Of a stretch of 64,000 nt of DNA, positions 37,673 through 50,989 are shown one piece after another (the stretch's first letter is position 1; every line of letters starts with the position of its first letter). Both the position numbers and the translations under genes were made by a program. The DNA comes from Piper betle (taxonomy: Eukaryota > Streptophyta > Magnoliopsida > Piperales > Piperaceae), in assembly GCA_033002965.1 (NCBI GenBank), contig JAURVB010012355.1, positions 46,876 to 110,875 of the forward strand, written 5' to 3'. The notes under the pieces are model-generated. The model was not told the origin of the DNA. It saw only the letters and a list, made by a program, of their open reading frames with translations, and did no database searches.

Positions 37673-39840
37673 TTGTATATATATATTGGTATATATAAGG
37701 CGACAGATCTATTCTTATCTACTCTCGTTAATAAAAAAGAACTCAATATTAACTTGTGATTAAAAGTATAAGGTTTGACCAATTAAAATATAACAAAAAA
37801 ATTAATTATTATAAAATATTTTCTTTAAGTTAAGATATATCTTTAGTTAAAATTAATTAGAATCTATATATAACATATTTAATTATTATAATCTGTCTTA
37901 TTATTATATGATAATTTATTCATAAAATTAAAAATTATCCATAATATACATCTCAAATGATAGGACATCTTGTCTAGTGTTTTTAAAGGAGAAAAGGAAG
38001 AAAAATGACATAATTGTGATATGTGTTCCTCAGTACACCACCTAAGTTAAATTTTTCTGGACTCTTACCGGGATGAATCTTCTCCGTCCAAATCAATTAC
38101 TCCATAAAAATTACTTTAAAAATTATAAAAATAATTTTTACTTTAATAAATAAAAGTTTCTTCTCGGCAAACTAATTAACAAATATCAACTTAAAACATA
38201 AACTCCACGAGAAAGCACTAAAGTAGTGTTTGAGAAATAAAGACAAGGTGCTTGTAATCGGGCTAAAAAATGCAAATAAATTCAAAATTAAAAAAAGATG
38301 ACAAATAAAGACAAAGATTAAAAAAAACTTCCACAAAGTCACTAAATTATGAAAGAAGAATTAAAAAAAAAACTCCCGAAAAAGTTGTCAATGCATGGAG
38401 AAAACACTAGAAAATACCAACAAAAAACCGAAAAGAAAACAGTAAAAACAAGTTTCAAGAAATATGAGATCAATCACAGGACTCACAACTATCTCATATG
38501 ATTTTCAAAATGGCCAAGAGAATGAAAGATAACTCTTTTGATTTGATTGCTGTTCCTGTGACCAATTATTTTATCTGCAGGCAGGAGTGCTCCCACCCAA
38601 CTAGCTCACTGTTTGTCTTCTTCAATGATCAGAGGACCATACTCAACCTATGATCAACATGCATCAATGGTGAGTTGATTAACTTGATATATACCTTAGT
38701 CATCTCGCATCCTTGTTATTAAAAAAGAAATCAAACAATTTTAAAAGTCTATGGATAATATATATTTGGGCACCGGCCTAGATGGTGAGGTCCCCGTTAT
38801 TATGTATGTATAAAACTGTAATTGGTAGATCCTAAGTGTCATCTTTCCACAATTTCATGATTATGACAATCCTCTTAAAGGGTCTAAATGGAGATGAGGT
38901 AACGTCATTAGTTTATTTAATTTAGTTTTTAAGGACTTAAATAAAGTGGACATCATTTTCTAGCTAGAATCGTCGGTAAATTATGTGATGGGATGGTTTT
39001 ATGTGTAAGCTTGTGTTGGGTAATTAGATTAAGAGGAGTAATTTGCTTATGTACATTAATAATCAATTTCTCCCCTATTATTATCCCTTCCCTGTAATAT
39101 TGATTGGCTAATTATTAATTAAATTAGTCACATAAATTATAGTTACATGGAAAACCCCTTTAGGCCAATCAAACAAAGTATTTTTCTTAAGGAAATAGAA
39201 TAAAATTTAGAAAAGGAAATAATCATAATGAACGTGCCCTATATTACATAAATATTATGGATAATTTTATGACAAGAAGATTCAAGTAAGAGAAAATGAA
39301 AAACACATATAATAATTTTATAGCCCTTTAATGGAGACGAGTTTATATATACATAGTGTAACTATTGCGAAAATTTTCGGTTGCACCCATTTTTCCCCCT
39401 CTATTTGCACCCTGTTTTGATAGGGTCACGTATAATTTATATTGGTTTCTATTGAACATCTCAACAAACAACATAACATAAATATAATAAAAAACCCAGT
39501 ACATGCTCATAGTGAAACTTAGTTGGTGTAAACCAGAAAAATTCACCGGTATATATGAAACTCACTGTATGAAAAACATATTAATAATCCATCAAAATTC
39601 TTCATGTCCTTTCTTCTTGATTGTTTTTTTCTTTGTTTTAATAGGAGTGGCCTCTTCCTTTCAGCTCATCTATGTTACATGACTCTTTCTCTTCCTCCTT
39701 TCTCTTCTTTGTACTGAGCCAAAATTATATTTTCCATCATATAAAAAATATATGCCGTTAACTCATCAAGATTTTCCCTTTCCTCTCTTTTTGATCGTCA
39801 ACTACTGAATACTTAGGTAAACAAAGTGGCGCAAGTATAT
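37673..39840. other. Intergenic, no gene seen
   Basis: AT-rich sequence of about 2.2 kb. Short frames are not conserved-looking and no RNA gene or transposon terminus was recognised. Confidence 0.5.
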
Positions 39841-40190
39841 TTTTCATGTCCCATAAACTGGGTTTATAATACTAGTCGACCAAGTACTTTGGTTAACAAA
39901 ACACACAATTGTATGTGTTCTTCTGTGTTCTGCTGACCAGGTTTATAATAAGAATCAATCGAGTACTTGAGTTAATAAAATATTGTAACTATGTTTTTCA
40001 TTTTTCACAAATTGAGTTCATAATACGAGTCAATCAGGTGCTTGAGTTAACAAAATATATAACTACAAGTGTGTTTTCGTGTTCCCCCAACCAAGTTTAT
40101 AATATGAGTCAACCGGGTTTTTGTGTGCTCCCATCCAGGTTTGACTTTGTTAATACAAAGTGTGTTTTTCATGTCATGTTAGCAAGATTT
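39841..40190. repeat. Degenerate tandem repeat, unit about 78 bp, 4 copies
   Basis: The landmark TTTATAATACGAGTCAATC-like block recurs at 39863, 39942, 40018 and 40096, i.e. every 76-79 bp. It is followed each time by a CTTGAGTTAACAAAAT-like block and a TGTTTTTC-like block. The 172-codon plus-strand frame across it (39909-40427) owes its length and internal repetition to this array and is not called a gene. Confidence 0.75.
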
Positions 40191-43100
40191 TTCTTTGTGA
40201 AGTCAAATGGATTTCCTTTTTATTTTATTGGGGATATTTTAAAAACAAAATTAATTTTTTGTATGATTAGCAGAATCCAGGCTCCCCGTAGACCAATCAA
40301 AATTGGGCACACTTTGAAAAAAGAAAGGTGTGGACTTAAAAATCTTCCTAACTGCTCATGCAGTACTACTCATTGTAAGCCGTTAGAACTGCCAGCTAGG
40401 TTCTTTTTAGCTTTTCTAAAACAGTAAATTGCATATAATTAATAACGGATTAGTAAAATGCACTGCCCCAGATGATTGAGCATATTGATGCATAGATGTA
40501 TGTATACTGAGGCAAAGATTAAATAGTAGACTTGTACAAGGACACTGTCAAACTGATTTATAGAAAGAAAAAGAGAGAACAAGGACACTGATAAGTATCC
40601 AAAGCCTTTCCACTCATCCCCATTGAACCATATGTGCCTAGAGTGTTAGCCTTTCATTCGTTTCCCTGTATATTACTATTTTCACGGCCCCATATGTCTC
40701 TCTTTTTGCACTGTCTCATTCCTTCTCCACACAAATATTTCCATTAACTCGATCCACAGAATCACATCCACAAACCCTAAAAACTTCTTCTACAAAAAGA
40801 ACACTTTGTTTTTCTTTGAAACTTACCAAAACGAAATATACATAGTTCTTCACCTTCAAACTCAAAGAATGATACTGAGACATATGTCAGCTGCAGACTT
40901 CCGTGCCTAGCTAGTAAAAAGCTCATGTATCTCCTCTCCCGAGTCCTCTCTTTCAGGAAACGAGCTAAGGCTAACCTAAGATAGCCAAGTACGTCTCACT
41001 GTGAGTCCATTCTCCATCTTTCTTAACACGGCAAATGGGATGTCTCCGAGGAGACAGGCCATACATAAGCTAAGATTGAGGTTTGTTGGGATGGTAAAGG
41101 AGGTTAAATATGTGTGTCAACACATCGTTTCTCACCTAATAGACGTTGAGCTCATGATATCCCGGTGGAAGGAGTGCGCATCAGTGCCATACATGTATTG
41201 TCCTTTCAAGACTAAAGCTGGAACGACAAAAGGAGACATCAATCACTACATGAGCTGCAACTATTATTGTACCTTTGTACAACCAATACATATCTAATGT
41301 CCGACTGCAAAAGCTCGGCTCTAATTCTGAGTCTTAGTTAATTAGATCTATATCAAACAGCAACCCTAAACTCAAGATATTGCGTTGGAATGCTTACCTT
41401 AATCCAAGGGAAATGAAAGGGAATCAGGAACATGTACAGGAAAACATCTTACCTTGATTCCAATATCTGGGTTGAGGTCTCGAGAGGTTTGTCTATCCAT
41501 ATCTACATAATGCCCTCCAAGGCAATATTATTGGTTGAAGTCACTTCAGTAAATGTAAAAGCTCCTTGACTGGTTTTTAATAAAAACGAAAAACAAAAAC
41601 TAAGATGGGTGAATTTCATTTATTTCCCCATTTTTAAATAAGGAGGTAATTATATCGGGGAAACTAGCTAGGAAGCATTGACGAAAATTTGCAGGTTTTT
41701 CCTTTGGATCATGATATTCTATATCTATGTACGAGAAGAATACTAATGAAGACCCAATAATTTGGCAAACATTATACCAACGAGTTTACAGTTTAACACG
41801 GCGAAGTCGAAGTTATCTGTACGTAAGAGACCTACCCATATCTTATAGTGAAAATAAGAAATTTATAACTAGCTCTTGAAGTATGCGAAAATGTTGCAAC
41901 ATTAACTCAATCACGAGAGAAAAGTTTCCAATAATATTTAATACGACCTATATGGTTGCATGCAACATTAACATTTTATTCTGCTAAGCTAGTAAATAAA
42001 TTAATTGGGGCTGCGTGCTTAAGTTCGATTGATTTTAAGATAATCATTAATTAATGAAGATCAAATAGGGAGGAAATTACCAAATCATTAATCCTCATAG
42101 ATCTCTATATATATATGTATAGAGATCGTTAGACATGACTTGAATGATCGAATTCTTCAAGAAATAACCAACTCTAAACTCTCAACATCAACCCAAGCTA
42201 ATTAGTTTAAATACAATTTATGATTCTATGAATGTGTTAATCAGAGAACTATAATAATTTTCAAATGACATGTTACCGACAATTCACACACAGATATATA
42301 GATGATTGCCTTGAATAAAAAACTATATATATAAAAAACTATGCATAGATCCTGATAGTTCTATAATTACTACCATCGTTGTAATTTTTGCAAATAGTAA
42401 TAGTTTTTTAATAGGAAATAATCTTAAATATCACTTGTCTGCATGTAATATTCACACGAAAAAAGTAATCAAATGCATTACAATGCAACGAAAATGTGGT
42501 TTAACGTCTAAAGCTCAAACTAGACTAAACTAACATTTTATTCTCTTTCATTATAAGTTGACTCGAGAGTCAAATCAATCAGTCAATCACAAAATTCTTT
42601 AGGCTATACTAATATTTAAATATATAGACCATATATCTATGGATATTGGCTCAGATAATTAATTAGTAGAGCTCATAAAGCGCATTTATTTTTTATCAAA
42701 TAAATCTAGATAATATAATTTTTCGAAGTTAATAAAATTTAATGGATAGAAAAGCAAGGATGACATGGAGAATATGAGATAATGAAGAAGAGTTTACCTC
42801 CAACAAGAGACAGAGAGAGAGAAAAAAGAACAGGAAAGAAGAGTGGAGACTATGAGATGACCTCCTAGTGATAGACAGGTTATCCAATAACTAAATGCAT
42901 GTTAAGTGTTACTATAAACAAGTTAGACAAACAAAGTTGCATTTACCCATTGCAATTCCATAAAAATATGGTAAATAAAAAATCTCTCAACAAAAAACTC
43001 TGATAAAGAACGATCCAGAAAACATCATCGTATTTAAATCAAGATTTTTCTCTCATACCTACATTATATATGTGGACATAGACTTTGAGGAAAGAAGATA

Positions 43101-43923
43101 GGTTCAAGTTAAAACAGTTGTGTTTATTCTCCCAAGCTAGTTATGTTGTATATAATCACGAGCAACGATTAACCTAAAACTATGCACATATAATATTTTC
43201 AGGTAGTCAAAGTTAGCTAATTTCCACAACAAAATATCGAAGTCGGGTTTATTATGTTTCAGAACTTTAAGAAAGATATATTGGGCAAAAAGATACTAAT
43301 ATATATCAGACAGTCATATAAAAAACTCATCGTTTTATTGTCAAATATTTTCTCAAAGGAAAAATTAAAGTTGTGATAATTTTTGGAAAAACAGTACTTT
43401 GGCCTTGAATTCCATGCATGAAAGGCTGCGGTTACAACCTCTACCTAGCTAGCTAGAACCCCAACAAAACCAGCTATCAGCAAATGTTGCCGATTGATGA
43501 AACAAGCTACCAATCTGATCTTGCATGATTTCCAATCACAGAGTCAAACACGACTAGCCATAGAAAAACTACAAAAATAAATCACATCACAGAAATAATC
43601 GTAAATACAGATCAATAAGTTAACTAGCTCTGAGCACTTCCTCAGAAACCTAGCTAAGGCAACTAAACAATCCAACCCACAAAAACAGTACCCCAGGAAA
43701 AAACTCATCAAATGAAAACTACGCTCTACAAAGAGCTAGCACCGTCTTGTTGATGATCAACAATCTCCAAATTACTTATGAAAACCTTATAATAAAGAGA
43801 GGCACAAAAGTTATTAGACTCATGCCTGCTACCTCTGACAAACTTGCAACAAGAGCAACAAATCATGGAAACTACAAGTACAATACAACAGCTACAGCGT
43901 AGTAGTTACACACCCAAGTCCTG
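40191..43923. other. Intergenic, 3' side of the SRS gene; no gene seen
   Basis: About 3.7 kb of AT-rich sequence. A 98-codon plus-strand frame at 41001-41297 (starting MSPFSIFLNTANG, basic middle, Cys-rich end) has no recognised relatives and no supporting splice or domain signal; I do not call it a gene. The last few hundred bases should be the 3' UTR of the SRS gene. Confidence 0.45.
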
Positions 43924-45048
43924 TCAAGACCTGGTGTGCGGGAAGAATTGCGTACCGGCCATGAAAGCGTGGAGCGGCGCCGGGTACAGAGAACCAGAGT
44001 TGGGATCCATCGTGGCGCCGGCGCTGGCCGTGGCCGGGGCCGACCCACCAACGCCGGCGCGGTAATGCTGCAGGTCCTGCACTTGTTCATGACCATGGCC
44101 GGGGCCTTGGTCGTAGAGGATGCCTTTGAAGACATGGCCACCAATGCTGACCGATGTCTGGTAGGCGTACTGGTCGTCCGGCTCCTCCACCCCGCTCACC
44201 CTCACGCACCGGAACACAGCCGGCGAGTTCACCTCCGTAGGGAAGCTTCCCTCCGACCCACCTGCTCGATATCAAGAACATTGAGTTAGCTGCCAATGTC
44301 GATCTCACCAATATATGAAGAGAAGGGCCATCTTTGGCTGATGGCTAGCAAAGGTACAAATTGTTGATGGTAGTGTGTGAGTGTGTCAGGGAAATCCAAT
44401 ACCAACAGTGAAAAGCTGAGCAAATCTCTCTGACGAGAGGTAGAAGAAACCATCAAAGAATCACGCAAATTATTCACATTCTTTTCTCTTTTGTGATCTC
44501 TGAATCAAAATCGAACCGGTACGAAGTTGCTCGAAGCTTTATATATTTATATATTATAATACTAATGTATGTATGTATTATATGTATATATATATATATC
44601 TTTCTCTCTCTATTTGTATATACCTGATCCGGTGGAGGTGGGATTGGAGTCTCGGGGGCGCTTGCCGGCTCCGGCGAGCTGCTGTTGGCGCTCGCGGCGG
44701 CGGGAGGCGGGGACCCAAGTGCTCTTGACGTGGGTTGGACAGTCGAAGCCGCGGCTCTTGCAGCAGGTCCTGCACCGCATGTGCGAGCAGTCCTTCTTCG
44801 CTTGGTTGCCACAGTCTTGGCAGCTCACCGCACCGCCGCCCCCGCCGCCGTGCCTGATCATAGCGAGGGCCTCGAAGACGACGACGACGTCCCCGACGCC
44901 GACTCGTCGCCTCCGGCGGCGGAGTAGAACATACTCACCCTCTGCTGCTGGTCTTGATCGTGCTGGGAAGCTTGCGGCCATAGCTCGGAGCGGTTGTAGA
45001 GGAAGGAGTCCGGGGGACGTCGCCTGGTCTTTGAGGGAAGCCGGACAT
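43924..45048 (-). CDS. SHI/STY-family (SRS) zinc-finger transcription factor, 2 exons
   Basis: Plant-specific activator family acting in auxin synthesis, gynoecium, leaf and root development. Exons 45048-44624 and 44261-43924. The RING-like zinc finger is complete: [20 protein letters not shown], then [12 protein letters not shown], followed by [15 protein letters not shown]. Exon 2 carries the IGGH domain ([32 protein letters not shown]) and the usual C-terminus [13 protein letters not shown]. The N-terminal family motif ([11 protein letters not shown] and [14 protein letters not shown]) lies in a different frame from the zinc finger. Two single-base losses, in the G run 45012-45016 and near 44867-44871, would join [12 protein letters not shown], that motif and the finger. 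Without them the finger frame opens at ATG 45119 or 45110 with an unrelated N-terminus. Confidence 0.88.
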
Positions 45049-45119
45049 GATCGTATCGAATTCCTTCCAAGAGTCGCAATCGATTGCTGCTGCTGATCAA
45101 AATTACCCATGAAGATCAA

Positions 45120-48100
45120 TGAACTAGTCAGTACTGATCAGATCTATTTAGCCTCACGATAAACCATCTCGTCTACCTATTAACCTATACCTTTTTTGCA
45201 CTATACACACACACACACATATTTATATACAGATATATCAACTCAACTCGTGTAGCAACTCTTTTCTTAATTGGTCTGCAATTATCATAAATCTACGGCA
45301 ATTGGGTATCAGTCATTTCCCGTTTCCAACAGCTAAACTTTACTCTCAAAGTGTGGTACCTTCACTTACTCGGATCTTTGATCACCTCTCTTTCCACCCT
45401 TCTCCGCAAATCTCCCGACACGGGCCTGGCTGTTGGTGACAGATCTCTTTCCACCACCTCTCTTTCTCTCCCTTTCGACTTCAATAGGCATTGAATTCAC
45501 GGAATTACACACAGCCTTGTGCACGCCGCCATGACAGGGATACAAATGCTGCAAGCCCTGCACCTTGGAATTAAGACGACACCCCAACTACCCAAGTAGT
45601 ACTCCTCCTCCTCTCTCTTGATCTGCTACAGAAGCACTCTTAAAAACTCATCAACCGATTGATTGGATCGGCAAAGTGAAGCAGCTTGGTCGGCCAACGT
45701 CCTCTCCAAAGGTTGACACTTTGTCAAGTGGGAAGAGGCAGCTTTTGCCTCTAAGACCTGGCACCAATACACACCCAAAAAACTGGGTTTCACGTTTCAA
45801 GTGGGGAGTTGACTCACTTGACTCGTTATACATCGCACAATATTCAGAATCACTCGTCAAATACTGGTCCATACATGACTTAATAAGTATAGTTAAGTAG
45901 AAGACAAATATAAGTGAGTTGGTCGACATGATTGGAAGGGTTTGTGTTATCGTTTTGATGATAATGATGTAATGATGTTTGAAGATGACCTAGCTAGAGA
46001 AATTGCTGATCAAGGAGGGGATGGGCATGGGGTTCTTATGTTGATGGGGACATGTGAGGGAGTGAAGGGGCTTGTGATTTCTGGGCATGTACAGAGGTCA
46101 ATGCTCAAATAGTCACTTGATATGCATGAACCGGCGCCTCTACCTAGTTGGGGGAGATGATTTGATTGTTATCAGAATTGCTCTCCCTCTATTATAAGTT
46201 CCTCGTATTTCTATGTTTCATGGTTGTTATGAAATACATACGACAAAGTAATTAAGAAGTAAGAAAAAGAAACCACCGTATATGCTTGGGGAAAAATGAA
46301 CAGAAACCACTATAATAATAAGCAAACAATATAAAAATAAAATAGTAATTAACTCAGAGTAATTAAATGGAAGGGTCCACGCATATACCACCATCATAAA
46401 TACATTATATTAGGAATTATAGCTAGGTAAGATGTAGCATATGTTAGAGAAAAACTCTATTTTAATTTTATAGGTAAACCCTCGTGAAAAACGGTAATGG
46501 TTTAATAATCTAATTAGAGATAGAAACAGATTTTAAAAATAAAATTTAATTAAATGAGAAGATAAACTTAAATCATTTGATTATTTGTTTATTGTATTTT
46601 AACTATCAAATCTTCTACTTTTTACGAGTGCCCGACTTTCAATTCTTTTTTTATTAGCAAGAGTAGATATAGACATACGAAAATTCAATTTGTTCATTAA
46701 GAACAAGATTTGATACACAAGCTCTTTGCTTTTCAAAATTATATTAGTAATTGTTGTTTATAATCAATTCTCCTTTAACATTAGGACATGCATGTTAAAA
46801 TATTTGAGAATTATTAAAATTTTATTTTTATTCTCCAAATGAACCTCCATTTTCACAAATTAACCGGTTGGAAACAAAATTTAATGTCATTGAAACTGTC
46901 CATGTCATAGTGGATCAGTGGGGTTGCAAGTGGTCACACTAAATCGTATTTTTATATTTTAGAAAATTTGCTAAAAAAGTGATAAATTTAAACATACTAT
47001 TTCCATTACGAAAGATTAGTGGAAGAAGCTTGATCTATCGTTACCACTTTACTTATTTATGGTTTTATTGAAGGTAATTATTTATTTTTGAGAGTAAAAA
47101 TATAGTTATATTAATCTATATGAATAAAAGTAGTATTATTATTATGTTTAATTAAAAATTAATATTATCAAATCCTTTAAAAAATTAGTTTAAAATAAGT
47201 ATATGATATAATTGGCACTAAATTTGTCATTTTGGTGAAGGGTTTTGTGTTGCCGGAAAAATTATTGGCTTAAATTAAAATTTAATAATTATTAATTATT
47301 TATCACTTGTTAAAACGGTCAAAACTCAGCAACAACGAATAGTCAAGAAGTGGTGATTGGTCTGGCAATGATTTAGGGTCAAGGAAGTGACAAATAATAA
47401 TGATAAATACATTTAACGTACCATAACCACACCTCTATGTAGGCTATATTGCATTATAAAAGCATATGACTCAGCTAGGACTTGACTGCAAGTCAACTCT
47501 AGAACTATACAATAAGTACTCCTGAAAATTTAAATTATGAAATTGATATTCACTATTATAGATTTATTTCATCATATCAAAAGTGACCCACAAAATGTTG
47601 TATGTCACAGGACCATAATAAAATGCAACCTGCAAATACGAAAACTACAGAAGGAAAACGAAGCAAACATGAAATAAGAATGGCTAGACATGCATGCCAG
47701 ACAGTTTGGTCCAGTGCTCTAGCTATCTGTATATGAGGGGCTAACCCTAAAGTACAATTACTGCACATATACACCCTTTCTCGTGACAAAAATATGGTGG
47801 CCAGAAAAATGTTTCAAGAGTAAACAAAGAGAGACATATATGTATTATATCCATTGCATGTATTTCAGTGGGATGGTGAAGAAACAAGAACACAGGCCTT
47901 CACCCTTAGCTAGCCGCTCACCTCGTATTCCTCTCCTCGTTGGATAGCTCATGTTTACACCCCTTTACCGCCTTTATTATCATCAAAAACCAGATCTCCA
48001 TCTTGGGTTTTTGAAAAAGAGACAATGAATTAATCGAGAAATCAAATTCCAATTAGTTTAGTAGTTTCCGCGCCGTATGGGAAATGAAATCCCGCCGTAT

Positions 48101-50989
48101 ACGTAGCAGCTTGGGCTTCGTGCCTCCTTTTTCTGCCTCCCTTGTTTCTATATACCACAGCTTTATTACTTTTGTCAGCATTTGATTTAGTTTTTTAACC
48201 AAAATTTTCCTTCAATTGTATGCACTGCGCCCTAATAAGGAGACAACAGGTTTCATCTGATGGGCAAGCGTTATAAATTCATTAATATATAGAGTGCAAT
48301 TTAAACTAAGGTAAGTTTCAAGTTTTTCATTCCAAAAAATTCATGCTTAAAAAACCCAATAAACAGTCTAACAATTAACAAAGGTAAGGACCATTTAAGT
48401 TGATTTCCTCCAGTATTTTCCATTATTTTTCCACAGAGCTTTTAAAATTAGTTAGCTGAATGATTCATTAAATGTTGATATTCGTAAGCACGAAATTGTA
48501 CAGAACATAATTTTTTTTAAAAAAATCAGTCCTTAAGGCTTAAATGACAATTCCAAGGTATGCCAAACCATATCAGCTTAATATTCCTGTCGACTGTTAG
48601 AGACATGCATATATGAAGAAGAAATTAATCCATGCTTTTAAGTAATCCTCTATGTATAAGTACAAGATTGTGGTCAACGTGCATGAGGCTTACAAACGAT
48701 GGAGTACTCAATGGACATTTTCCTGTTCGTTCTGAACTCAACGCTAACTTCAGCTTCATCTTGAGAGTCAGCAGCAACTGATCACCCATTGACCTCGATT
48801 TGGTTGTCTTCATTCCATGCCGAATATTTTGTTTTAACCAGGAATTGGAAGGTTAATTTTTCTTGGAATGTTGATTAGTAGCTATTAAATTTTCAAACTT
48901 GGGCTTTTTCAATATATTTTTTTTCATACTTGTACCCGCATTCAAAATTAGATTTGAACTGCCAAAAGGCAAATTGAATTTCAAATTACCCGATGTTCTT
49001 AAATTGTATTCTACGATAGTTTTAAAACTCTTTTTGATTTAAAATTTTTTTGAGTCAAACTACATGACTTGTACCGGAATATTATGAATGACTTCTAACA
49101 AATTTTGTCATTGATTCTCTGGGTTAAGTAAGAAATTTACTGAAATATATTGTTTTTTCTTTTTATTTAATTAAATCAATATTTTAAAATAATAAAAATT
49201 ACATATTTAATTTGTCAATTTCAAGTATTCTAGAGATAAAAACTTTTGTTTGTTAAATTGATAAAATAGTATAATTAGCTCCAAAGATAGTTTGAAGCCA
49301 ATTCCAAATCGATCTTATAGCCTACTTAGTCGAATCCGATACCCCGAGTTTTTAAACTATGACCGTCTCTTTCCCTGATCAAGTAATACATGATTACTCG
49401 ATCTGCTAACATTCCGTAGCCATCTTCCCTGTTTCGCCTTGTGTAGTTTTTCTTGGACATGATCCACTGCATATGGATAGGCTGGTCCCAAGAGTCCCAA
49501 CATAACCATAATTAAATTAAATTATAACGCCTAAACACTATTAATTACATTACATAGACTGGCCCCAACATACCCATTTGCATATAAAATAAGTTATTAT
49601 GATTAGGCTAGACTGTCTTTACATGATTTGTTTAACCTCTTTGTATTTGCCAATCAGTTGGAATATTGTTGCATATGACTGCAACATTTCTAAGTTCTTG
49701 GACATGGTAAAAAATCTGTAATGAAATGGATTTCTCTGGTTGTCATGTTATTTTTGCAAATATTCTAGATAATAAATATATCATGCATAAACCTAATTTA
49801 CTGAGAATTAATGGGACGGTAAACCGTTGTTAATTAGAGAGAAAATAAATAAAAAGAAATGGAAGAAACCAGTCACAAGATAAAGAAGACCCATGAGCCA
49901 CTCCATAAGCAAATCTACCTTACTCTCTTATACATTTCTGCATGTATATATTGAGATTCACAAAAGTTAAGGTTGATATCAGTCCCTAATTTCCATAAAT
50001 CCATTGAAATCTCCACATATATGTTCTGTGAAAAAGGTCGTAAAAAAAATATAGAATGCCTTCTCTTCTCTCGAGCCCAGTGCCTCGTAATTAAAGGTTG
50101 ATCCCATTCCATAAGTTCTTACTATATTCACCCTCTATCTCTTACTTTCGCTTTATTTTTTATTTTATTTTCACTTTCTACCTGTCATCTGTCACTCTGT
50201 TCTTGCCAGTCTATCAGAAATCAAGGCAGAATTTGGGATTAGGGGTCTCGAATCCCAACACTAACAAACTCTGTCTCAAACAGTGGGTGCTTAAATGGGC
50301 TTCCTCACAAGTAGTAATCAGCTTGGTAGGGCACCTAACATTTCCTTCGGTACAAAGCATTCAAATGGTTTATAGTGAATTCAATATCATAAATGGTGAT
50401 CTTCTACAAAAAGAAACAGATACATCTTAGATTTGTCTTGGAGAGGAAAGAGTAGGGAGAGAATTATCTATAAATTAGAAAATATCCGGACGTTTCCAAA
50501 CTCCAATCAATCAAAAAACTCACTTGTCCAAACTTTTAGTTGGCTGGTTGAAGGATCCTAAGAAATAAAATATTTTAGCTCCTGAGTAAATCTAAATAAA
50601 CAGCATGACAATAGAATTCAGTTTTTGTGCTCACTGTCAACATAACCATGTAATCACAAACATCACTCCCAGAATCTGAACAAGTATTAGAGCAAAGCAG
50701 TGAGTCCTCCATAATTCTTGTGATCACATTACCAGATGCTCATTCTGAGCTGGCATTGTACGGAACAATTTAACAGAGTCATGGATTCTGATGAATTCAA
50801 TATGTCAACATAATGAACATCTTGAAGCCTGACATAAAATTAAAATTAAAATTGAAATCCAACCAATCTACATGTACCATTCTACATGCCAAGTGCAATG
50901 TACGAACCAAACTGAAAAAGGATACCATATTATCATTGTGACCAGTCGAAGCTCCCTTTCTCAAAAAAATTAGAAATGCCAAATAGCTT
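45120..50989. other. Intergenic, no gene seen
   Basis: About 5.9 kb, mostly AT-rich. The first part is the presumed promoter of the SRS gene: short CA repeat near 45207 and pyrimidine-rich stretches around 45360-45480. Short frames, e.g. minus 48813-48625 and 47789-47577, show no domain. Nothing transposon-like was recognised. Confidence 0.45.

Noticed and set aside
41001..41297. 98-codon plus-strand frame as a small gene
   Set aside because: No recognisable domain, signal peptide or splice context; could be chance in a 3.7 kb spacer.
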